28,445 nucleotides of DNA from a virus, in IMG/VR virus record IMGVR_UViG_3300021961_000465, positions 1-28,445 of that record. One strand, 5' to 3'. The position numbers were made by a program, and so were the translations under genes. The stretch's first letter is position 1; each line of letters starts with the position of its first letter. This document shows, piece by piece, positions 23,550 through 28,445 of this stretch. Below the pieces are notes generated by a model. The model made no database searches, was not told where the DNA came from, and saw only the letters and a program-made list of their open reading frames with translations.

Positions 23550-25411
23550 GAACGATACAACCACCTTTATTTACACCACAAACTGAATGGGTGATGCCCG
23601 AAGAATTAAAAGATCTACGTGGTCATAAAGAAATTGCGGTAGACTTAGAGACTTGTGATCCTATGTTAACGGAACTTGGAGCGGGGAACGTGACTGGCCG
23701 TGGACATATTGCAGGAATCTCGCTAGCAGTAGAAGGATGGGAAGGATACTTTCCTATTGGTCATGAGCAAGGTGGAAACTTAGATAAAAAATTAGTGAAA
23801 AAATGGTTACAAGATATTTTTAATCAAGAAGACACTACATTCATATTTCATAATGCCATGTATGACGTATGTTGGTTAAGAAGTTTTGGTATTCAGATTA
23901 AAGGTAAAATTGTAGATACCATGATTGCTGCATCTTTAATTGATGAAAATAGATTATCCTATCGTTTAGATGCATTAGCAAAATTTTATGTAGGAATAGG
24001 TAAAGATGAAAATGTTTTACAAGCAGCAGCAAAAGAATATGGATTAGATCCTAAAAAAGATATGTGGAGATTGCCAGCTATGTTTGTAGGGCAGTATGCT
24101 GAACAAGATGCAAAAGCAACTTTGAAGTTGTGGCAAAAATTACAAATGGAATTGTATGCGCAAGAGTTAACTTCTATTTTTGATTTAGAGATAAAACTGT
24201 TTCCATGTTTAGTAGATATGAGATTTAAAGGTGTTCCAGTAGATTTAGATAAAGCAGATAAAATAAAGAAAAAATTACAATCAGATGAAAAGAAATTACT
24301 TAATAAAATCAAAGACTTATCTGGCATCGACGTAGAATTATGGGCAGCTGCCTCTATTGCGAAAGCATTTGATGCTGTCAAGCTTCCTTACGATAGAACA
24401 GAAAAAACAGGAGCTCCTAGTTTTACTAGAAACTTTTTAGCTAACCATCCACATGAACTTGCTCAATGTATTTCTAATGCAAGAGAGTTAAGTAAAGCTC
24501 ATACTACATTTATTGATACTATAACTAAACACGCACATAAAGGAAGAATACATGCAGAGATTAATCAAATACGTTCTGATGATGGTGGAACTGTTACAGG
24601 AAGATTTTCTATGTCTAATCCAAACTTACAACAAATCCCTGCGCGTCATCCTGAATTAGGACCATTGATACGATCTATTTTTATTCCTGAACAAAATTGT
24701 GTATGGGGAAGTTTTGATTACTCACAACAAGAACCAAGAATATTAGTTCACTATGCTAAATTACAAAAGTTAGAGGGTGTCGATACGATTGTCGAGGCCT
24801 ACCGAGCGGGGAACGCGGACTTTCATCAGGTTGTAGCGGACATGGCTAACATTGAACGAAAACAAGCAAAGACTATTAATTTAGGTTTGATGTATGGAAT
24901 GGGTAAAAATAAATTGATGGCTGAATTAGGTTTGATGAAAGAATCAGCAGAAAAACTAATTCAACAATATCATCAAAAAGCTCCATTCGTAAAACAATTG
25001 ATGGAAACAGTATCAAGAGTTGCAAATGATAGAGGTAAGATTAGAACATTATTAGGTAGAGCATGTCATTTTGAACTATGGCAACCGACACAGTTTGGAG
25101 TTCATAAACCATTACCATTAGAACAAGCTAGAAAAGAATATGGTGAACCATTAAAAAGAGCATTTACTTACAAAGCATTAAATAAATTAATTCAAGGATC
25201 TGCTGCTGATATGACTAAAAAATCTATGGTAGCATTATATGAAAACGGTATAATACCACATATACAAATTCATGATGAGGTAGACATCTCAGTTCAAGAT
25301 GATAAGATGGCCTCTCAAATTATTGAAATTATGGAATCAGCCGTTCAATTAGAGGTTCCAAACAAAGTAGATTATGAAAAAGGTGCTAATTGGGGAGATA
25401 TTTATGGATAA
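23546..25411 (+). CDS. polA: DNA polymerase I (family A) with 3'-5' exonuclease
   Basis: A 621-residue replicative polymerase without a 5' nuclease. The exonuclease has D33/E35 (VDLETC), D107 (HNAMYDVCW), and Y184/D188 (YAEQDAKAT). The polymerase has motif A D391 in FDYSQQEPR, motif B R438, K442, L446 and Y450 in ERKQAKTINLGLMYG, and motif C H577-D578-E579 in QIHDEVD. The residue corresponding to E. coli Phe762 is Leu446. Known work on viral PolA links Leu at this site to slower, more accurate synthesis and to temperate or slow life styles; for this phage that is only suggestive. It starts overlapping DUF3310. Confidence 0.95.
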   Translation: MRTIQPPLFTPQTEWVMPEELKDLRGHKEIAVDLETCDPMLTELGAGNVTGRGHIAGISLAVEGWEGYFPIGHEQGGNLDKKLVKKWLQDIFNQEDTTFIFHNAMYDVCWLRSFGIQIKGKIVDTMIAASLIDENRLSYRLDALAKFYVGIGKDENVLQAAAKEYGLDPKKDMWRLPAMFVGQYAEQDAKATLKLWQKLQMELYAQELTSIFDLEIKLFPCLVDMRFKGVPVDLDKADKIKKKLQSDEKKLLNKIKDLSGIDVELWAAASIAKAFDAVKLPYDRTEKTGAPSFTRNFLANHPHELAQCISNARELSKAHTTFIDTITKHAHKGRIHAEINQIRSDDGGTVTGRFSMSNPNLQQIPARHPELGPLIRSIFIPEQNCVWGSFDYSQQEPRILVHYAKLQKLEGVDTIVEAYRAGNADFHQVVADMANIERKQAKTINLGLMYGMGKNKLMAELGLMKESAEKLIQQYHQKAPFVKQLMETVSRVANDRGKIRTLLGRACHFELWQPTQFGVHKPLPLEQARKEYGEPLKRAFTYKALNKLIQGSAADMTKKSMVALYENGIIPHIQIHDEVDISVQDDKMASQIIEIMESAVQLEVPNKVDYEKGANWGDIYG

Positions 25412-25416
25412 TATAT

Positions 25417-25536
25417 ATGACCTTTGGCGACGATCCTTTTGGACATAATGATAAAAATAAAAAAGGATTAAGTCCTTTACAATTCTTCATTTTGTATTTA
25501 GTGTTATGGTATATTTTTGCGCATCATTTTTATTAG
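25417..25536 (+). CDS. 39-residue membrane protein
   Basis: A 39-residue ORF that begins five bases after the polymerase stop codon. The N-terminal 19 residues are polar (TFGDDPFGHNDKNKKG), followed by one transmembrane helix (LQFFILYLVLWYIFAHHF). The Shine-Dalgarno is weak. The clear soluble-plus-TM layout and its place between coupled genes support it, though such short ORFs can be chance. The function is unknown. Confidence 0.5.
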   Translation: MTFGDDPFGHNDKNKKGLSPLQFFILYLVLWYIFAHHFY

Positions 25537-25549
25537 ATAGGAATTATTT

Positions 25550-25840
25550 ATGAAATTATTTTGTAAGGAATGTGGACATCGTTGTCATTGTGTAGGACAG
25601 GGTTATTATGTTAATGAACCTGTTTGTACTACTTGTAGTTGCACAGAATGTAAATGTGTAGATGTACCTTTGGTATTAAACAAAATGAAAAAATCTATTA
25701 AATTTGAGATGTATACTATTTGTGTTTTAATTATATTAATTTTATTAGTTAGTTTATTAGGTTGTGTTAAACAAGAAAAAGAGTATCCTAACAAAATGGA
25801 TACTATTGCTGATGGAGTATCAAAGGTTTTTATGAAATGA
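25550..25840 (+). CDS. Cys-rich N-terminus fused to a membrane/lipoprotein-like segment
   Basis: A 96-residue protein. Residues 1-37 contain a dense Cys/His cluster (CKECGHRCHC, CTTCSCTECKC) that looks like a zinc ribbon. Residues 46-73 form a signal-peptide-like stretch (MKKSIKFEMYTICVL, then ILLVSLLGC) with a lipobox-like L-L-G-C. An in-frame ATG at 25685 (M46) could give a lipoprotein alone, but it lacks a clear ribosome-binding site, whereas ATG 25550 has AGGA at seven bases. The gene may therefore make a membrane-anchored zinc protein, or two products. The stop overlaps the next gene by ATGA. Confidence 0.65.
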   Translation: MKLFCKECGHRCHCVGQGYYVNEPVCTTCSCTECKCVDVPLVLNKMKKSIKFEMYTICVLIILILLVSLLGCVKQEKEYPNKMDTIADGVSKVFMK

Positions 25841-26064
25841 TTAAATTTGATAAAAACTTTTTAAATATAGATACAGTACAAGGCGTATGTCCTGAATGCA
25901 GTGAACAAACCATTTTAATTGCAATTGTAGAAGATTACTATCGTTGCACCTCGTGTGGAGAAGATACCAAACAATATGTCAATGGACATATTAAATATCT
26001 AAAACTAACAGAGGAAGATCAACAATGGCTAAAAAAAAGGCGTTCGGCACCAACACGTTCGTAA
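25837..26064 (+). CDS. Small zinc-ribbon protein
   Basis: A 75-residue protein with two CxxC knuckles, VCPECSE (18-21 region) and CTSCGE, about 20 residues apart, as in zinc ribbons. The rest is charged and ends in a basic tail (WLKKRRSAPTRS). The start overlaps the previous stop (ATGA), and a further basic-peptide gene overlaps its last 40 bases in another frame. No specific family is recognised; nucleic-acid binding is a reasonable but unproven guess. Confidence 0.75.
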   Translation: MIKFDKNFLNIDTVQGVCPECSEQTILIAIVEDYYRCTSCGEDTKQYVNGHIKYLKLTEEDQQWLKKRRSAPTRS

Positions 26065-26153
26065 AACAGAAAAAAAGAAAACGTCCAGGTAGACATTCTA
26101 AGCAACACAAAGGTAAAAAATTCTCAGAACGAGGACAAGGTAAACCAATATGA
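26025..26153 (+). CDS. 42-residue very basic phage protein
   Basis: A 42-residue ORF overlapping the previous gene in another frame. About 38 percent of residues are Lys or Arg. The N-terminus MAKKKAFGTNTFVKQKKRKR and the following RPGRHSKQHKGKKFSERGQG pattern is one I recognise as a recurrent small protein in marine T4-like and pelagiphage genomes, of unknown function. The ribosome-binding site GAGGAAG lies about nine bases upstream, and the stop overlaps the next start (ATGA). Nucleic-acid binding is likely from charge alone. Confidence 0.7.
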   Translation: MAKKKAFGTNTFVKQKKRKRPGRHSKQHKGKKFSERGQGKPI

Positions 26154-26374
26154 AATTTATTATTTATGCTATGATTTGTATAGCTGACCTTAGTCCTTAT
26201 GGAATGAGTTGTATGAATTATACAGAACCAGGACAACCAAGTTATACTAAAGAAGAATGTGAAATGCGTTCTGTTGAATTAGGTAATACAGTAACCAAAG
26301 AATTAAATGCCAATGGTGTTAATGTATTAGAACATATTGTTTGGTGTGTAGAAGATAAAAAACAATCAGCTTAG
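26150..26374 (+). CDS. Small Cys-containing protein, possibly exported
   Basis: A 74-residue protein coupled to the previous gene (ATGA). The N-terminus (MKFIIYAMICIADLSPYGMSC) is hydrophobic but short for a standard signal peptide. C10, C21, C37 and C66 could form disulfides, which would suit an extracytoplasmic protein. The C-terminal WCVEDKK is charged. It resembles small phage proteins of unknown role. It ends before the 152-base gap with the possible promoter. Confidence 0.6.
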   Translation: MKFIIYAMICIADLSPYGMSCMNYTEPGQPSYTKEECEMRSVELGNTVTKELNANGVNVLEHIVWCVEDKKQSA

Positions 26375-26409
26375 TTTACTCGCCCCGAAAGAAATCAGGA
26401 CGAGCAAAC
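26374..26409 (+). terminator. Imperfect hairpin after the mini-gene operon
   Basis: GTTTACTCGCCC (26374-26385) pairs with GGACGAGCAAAC (26398-26409) with two mismatches in twelve pairs and a 12-base loop. No T-run follows. It could mark a transcript 3' end just before the promoter region; the assignment is weak. Confidence 0.35.
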
Positions 26410-26462
26410 AAAAGGTGTGAGAAGAGATCTATATTATAGCTTAAAAAAATATACTTGCAAGC

Positions 26463-26493
26463 CTTGAAATAATATTATAGTTTCCCATATAGT
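26463..26493 (+). promoter_or_regulatory. Possible promoter before the distal mini-gene block
   Basis: In the 152-base gap after the previous gene, TTGAAA (26464-26469) lies 18 bases before TATAGT (26488-26493). CTTG-N17-CCCATAT also matches the heat-shock-like CYTATNT box with one mismatch, the same spacing as at hsp20. TSS would fall at about 26500, about 27 bases before ATG 26527. The ATG at 26494 abuts the -10 and is rejected as the start. Confidence 0.5.
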
Positions 26494-26526
26494 ATGATAA
26501 ATAAAACAATAAGAAAGGATAAAAAC

Positions 26527-26757
26527 ATGAGTAAAAACCTAACAAAAGAAGCATTTGACCAATGGTTAATGTTATCTAAACCAGGAGAAAAAGTTGTATA
26601 CCATAAAGGCTTTTTCGTAAGAGAATCAGATAAAGACATCAAGATGCGACGTTTTAGCGCATACTTAAATAATTTAGCTGGTTCTTTAAAAACTGTATTT
26701 CTATATCAGAAAAAAATTAAAGATATGGAATACGAATACTATGCAGAAAAAAGATAA
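26527..26757 (+). CDS. Small conserved-type phage protein, unknown function
   Basis: A 76-residue protein. AAAGGA (26514-26519) seven bases upstream sets the start at ATG 26527; an in-frame ATG at 26494 adjoins the predicted -10. The sequence is basic, with KNLTKEAFDQWLMLSKPGE, a G-E-K-V-V-Y-H-K-G-F-F strand, and a C-terminal helix-rich end (KTVFLYQKKIKDMEYEYYAEKR). This layout recalls small phage proteins of unknown function that may bind DNA. I cannot assign it. Confidence 0.7.
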   Translation: MSKNLTKEAFDQWLMLSKPGEKVVYHKGFFVRESDKDIKMRRFSAYLNNLAGSLKTVFLYQKKIKDMEYEYYAEKR

Positions 26758-26768
26758 GGAGAGAAAAC

Positions 26769-26936
26769 ATGGCAGATCCTGCTAAACATAAATCAGTATC
26801 GATACCTATTAAGTATTATAACCTATTAGATTTTATCAATGGTAAATTAGACACACCATTGTCTAAATCTAAATTAGTGCAAATGTCGATAGTGAAGGAG
26901 GCAAAAAAACATGGATACAAAAATGGTAAAGCATAA
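26769..26936 (+). CDS. Small ribbon-helix-helix-like protein
   Basis: A 55-residue protein with AAGGAGA about seven bases before ATG 26769. The sequence KSVSIPIKYYNLLDFIN, then SKSKLVQMSIVKEAKKHGY, has the strand-helix-helix layout of Arc/CopG-type repressors, which dimerise through the strand and bind DNA with it. It could regulate a phage operon; the homology is structural pattern only. It overlaps the next zinc-finger gene by 26 bases. Confidence 0.55.
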   Translation: MADPAKHKSVSIPIKYYNLLDFINGKLDTPLSKSKLVQMSIVKEAKKHGYKNGKA

Positions 26937-27093
26937 GGCCATTTGTCCTGATTGTAAGGGGAACGGATTTATTTATACGAGCGTTCCCTCTTATAATGAA
27001 GTGAAACAATGTACTACTTGCAAATCACAAGGAGAAATATATGTCAAAGAACCAACCATTGAAGAACTTGCCAAAGCAGCGAGACTTCAATAA
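26911..27093 (+). CDS. Zinc-finger mini-protein, DnaJ-like CxxC repeats
   Basis: A 60-residue protein with CPDCKGNGF and CTTCKSQGE, a pair of CxxC knuckles 15 residues apart, as in the DnaJ cysteine-rich domain. A strong AAGGAGG (26894-26900) lies ten bases before ATG 26911. A 7-bp hairpin (26959-26965 with 26982-26988) lies in its coding sequence. It overlaps its neighbours in other frames at both ends. A chaperone-like or nucleic-acid-binding role is possible; not assigned. Confidence 0.7.
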   Translation: MDTKMVKHKAICPDCKGNGFIYTSVPSYNEVKQCTTCKSQGEIYVKEPTIEELAKAARLQ

Positions 27094-27184
27094 AAAAGAT
27101 ATAACAGGATATTATTATGATGGTAAAAAAAGTTATACGATTTATAGTAGAGAGAATCGATCATATATCATGCCGCGTAAGTAA
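27041..27184 (+). CDS. 47-residue basic, Tyr-rich protein
   Basis: A 47-residue ORF in another frame that overlaps the last 53 bases of the zinc-finger gene. AAGGAG lies about six bases upstream of ATG 27041. The protein is Lys/Arg- and Tyr-rich (FNKKDITGYYYDGKKSYTIY) and soluble. It has no recognised family. The good Shine-Dalgarno and its place in a run of overlapping mini-genes support it moderately. Confidence 0.5.
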   Translation: MSKNQPLKNLPKQRDFNKKDITGYYYDGKKSYTIYSRENRSYIMPRK

Positions 27185-27204
27185 TTGGTGTTGGAGATAT
27201 TTAT

Positions 27205-27783
27205 ATGCAGAAAGAAAAAATAGACACTACAAAAAAAAGTGATCAATTTTTATTATTTGATGATTTGCCTATGCAAACTAGAGCAAAGGCAATTATTAAA
27301 GATATAGAATGGGTTGATTTAAGTGATATTTGTAAACAATTAAATTACAAAGTACCTAAACCAGGAGTGTATCGTTTATACAAAACAGGTCATATGCATT
27401 TTTGGGGAAATATAGATCCAGATTTATTTGGTGGTTGTAATTATCCATTTATCCAAAATATGGAAACAGGTAAAATTTTAAGTTATCTTTTGTATGGAAA
27501 TTATCCTATTGCAAGATTTGTTATTGAAGAAACTGGTTTTACGGGAGTAGGTCTTTTACATAGAATAGTTGCTTGTGCTTTTATTGAAAATGATGATTAT
27601 CAAAATAAAGATCAAGTGAATCATATTAATCATAATCCTTGTGATTACCGAGTTCATAATTTAGAATGGATTAGTAGAAAAGATAACAATGTAGGTGCCA
27701 TAAAAAATAAATCAGTATCTTTAGAAGATAAATATTATGAATGTATTGGAAGAATAAAACAAAAAATGAGACATGCAAATTAA
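27205..27783 (+). CDS. HNH homing endonuclease (HNH_3 type)
   Basis: A 192-residue protein. The C-terminal part (about 117-160) has the HNH_3 pattern: LLHRIVACAF with the first His, QVNHINHNPCDYRVHNLEW with the central Asn/His core, then ISRKDNN. The N-terminal 115 residues carry aromatic segments but no second recognised domain. Such free-standing genes move between phage genomes and cut intron-less or rival alleles. It interrupts a run of mini-genes, and its stop overlaps the next gene by 11 bases. Confidence 0.85.
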   Translation: MQKEKIDTTKKSDQFLLFDDLPMQTRAKAIIKDIEWVDLSDICKQLNYKVPKPGVYRLYKTGHMHFWGNIDPDLFGGCNYPFIQNMETGKILSYLLYGNYPIARFVIEETGFTGVGLLHRIVACAFIENDDYQNKDQVNHINHNPCDYRVHNLEWISRKDNNVGAIKNKSVSLEDKYYECIGRIKQKMRHAN

Positions 27784-28042
27784 ACGACATAAAAACGAAT
27801 TGTTTTCTAGTAAATATTATCCTATAGAAAAATGTACCAGTAGTGAAGGTGAACAATTTTATGTTAGAAAATGTCCTGTGTGTGATGGGACTGGAATTAG
27901 ACCATATTTTGTTGGAATAAAACATAATGATACAGATTGTCATGCATGTGATCGAATGGGATTTATTGAAGCTGAATTATTTATTACTTATACTAAAGAA
28001 ATATTAAAAATTATTAATATTATGAAAGTAACTAAACATTAA
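27773..28042 (+). CDS. Small zinc-knuckle protein
   Basis: An 89-residue protein with CPVCDGTG and CHACDRMG, paired CxxC knuckles about 20 residues apart, similar to the DnaJ-like motifs in the mini-gene at 26911. The N-terminus is basic (QIKRHKNELFSS). The start lies within the end of the HNH gene. It may bind nucleic acid; nothing more specific can be read. Confidence 0.7.
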   Translation: MQIKRHKNELFSSKYYPIEKCTSSEGEQFYVRKCPVCDGTGIRPYFVGIKHNDTDCHACDRMGFIEAELFITYTKEILKIINIMKVTKH

Positions 28043-28047
28043 TAGGT

Positions 28048-28194
28048 ATGAAAAATCCTGTTGCCAAATACATGAATCGTTTTCATAAACCAAAACGAAT
28101 CAAAGATAAAAGGTACCAAGAACAATTAAAACAAATGGAAAAAGATGTGGAAGAAGTAAGAAGAATGCAAAGAGAAATTTATGAAACTAAATAA
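28048..28194 (+). CDS. 48-residue basic helical protein, NPVAK-type
   Basis: A 48-residue ORF. The N-terminus KNPVAKYMNRFHKPKRIKDKRY resembles a recurrent small phage motif (NPVAK..x..F.K). The rest is a charged helix (QLKQMEKDVEEVRRMQREI) that may form a coiled coil. It starts six bases after the previous stop (the RBS is weak) and overlaps the exonuclease start by 14 bases. Function unknown. Confidence 0.55.
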   Translation: MKNPVAKYMNRFHKPKRIKDKRYQEQLKQMEKDVEEVRRMQREIYETK

Positions 28195-28445
28195 ACTATA
28201 TGAATACCCAACTTCTTCTCGTTCGTTGATTAATAATGCCAGGCACTATGATGTAGGAGAAGAGAAGCTCCCATCAGTCACCACGATTCTTTCTGCGACT
28301 CAGTCTGAGGAGAAGAAAGCTTCGTTGGCCGCCTGGCGTGAACGTATGGGCACGGAGAATGCAACGCGGATCGTGGATCAGGCAGCTACTCGAGGTACAG
28401 CGATGCATACGATTATAGAAAAGTTCTTACTGGGACAGGGTTATT
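28181..28445 (+). CDS. PD-(D/E)XK exonuclease-like protein, 5' part only
   Basis: The gene starts at ATG 28181, inside the end of the previous ORF, and is cut by the window end after 88 codons. The visible part has PSVTTILSAT, AAWRERMG and AATRGTAMHTIIEKF. This is the N-terminal half of the Cas4/RecB-like exonuclease seen in many phages, with the His of the RGTxMH helix. Catalytic D/E and K would lie outside. G+C is about 50 percent from 28261 on, against about 30 percent upstream, which hints at a foreign or differently selected gene. Confidence 0.8.
   Translation, partial: MKLNKLYEYPTSSRSLINNARHYDVGEEKLPSVTTILSATQSEEKKASLAAWRERMGTENATRIVDQAATRGTAMHTIIEKFLLGQGY

Noticed and set aside
23986-24381. 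131-codon leftward ORF within polA
   Set aside because: It overlaps the polymerase gene fully, has no ribosome-binding site, and its composition is that of the reversed frame.
27193-27204. GGAGATATTTAT before the HNH gene also present at the polA 3' end (25394-25405)
   Set aside because: A 12-base match built on a ribosome-binding site and AT-rich filler is likely to be chance or common ancestry too short to interpret.
27671-27943. 90-codon leftward ORF across the HNH and zinc-knuckle genes
   Set aside because: It spans two well-supported rightward genes, is Phe/Ile-rich from the reversed frame and lacks a start context.

Overview
The window is a 28.4 kb piece of a tailed-phage genome, AT-rich (about one third G+C by eye) and almost fully coding. 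Genes are short, tightly packed and mostly on the + strand, and neighbours often overlap by ATGA or TAATG. The gene set suggests a marine phage of an alphaproteobacterium: 2OG-Fe(II) oxygenases, an AdoMet decarboxylase, an Hsp20, a family A DNA polymerase, an AEP-type primase, DUF3310 and very large internal virion proteins. Several promoters also fit alphaproteobacterial consensus sequences. A SAR11-type (pelagiphage, HTVC010P-like) short-tailed phage is my best inference. Terminase, portal, capsid, integrase and RNA polymerase genes are not in this window.

Layout. 1-2.4 kb: four small genes, three of them clear 2OG-Fe(II) dioxygenases. They end at a palindrome plus a perfect 12-bp hairpin. 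2.4-7.8 kb: tail and virion structural genes, starting with two paralogous repeat (beta-solenoid-like) proteins that share N- and C-terminal caps. 7.9-14.9 kb: four genes for internal or ejection-type virion proteins, ending with a 1392-residue protein. 14.9-15.6 kb: lysis pair (small coiled-coil/TM holin-like protein and M15 peptidase endolysin). 15.6-16.8 kb: host-takeover genes (AdoMet decarboxylase, Hsp20 with its own promoter) and very small ORFs. 16.8-18.4 kb: the only leftward unit, an SNF2-type helicase and a small putatively exported protein. 18.4-25.4 kb: rightward replication operon (unknown protein, coiled-coil protein, SSB-like protein with a terminator, AEP primase, UvrD-like helicase, DUF3310, DNA polymerase A). 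25.4-28.4 kb: many mini-proteins (zinc ribbons, membrane peptides, a basic peptide, a ribbon-helix-helix-like protein), an HNH endonuclease, and the start of a PD-(D/E)XK exonuclease cut by the window edge.

The most interesting non-coding signal is the gap between the leftward helicase and the rightward replication operon. There, two sigma70-like promoters lie on the same about 40 bp in opposite directions, framed by an inverted repeat CTTGACA/TGTCAAG, so both could not be occupied at once. Other points of note are a heat-shock-like promoter in front of hsp20, Leu at the E. coli Phe762 position of the polymerase, an SSB-like acidic C-terminus, an AdoMet decarboxylase with a lysine-rich extension, a recurring GC-rich motif inside AT-rich genes, and many small genes nested in overlapping frames. 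I found no tRNA, CRISPR array or insertion sequence.
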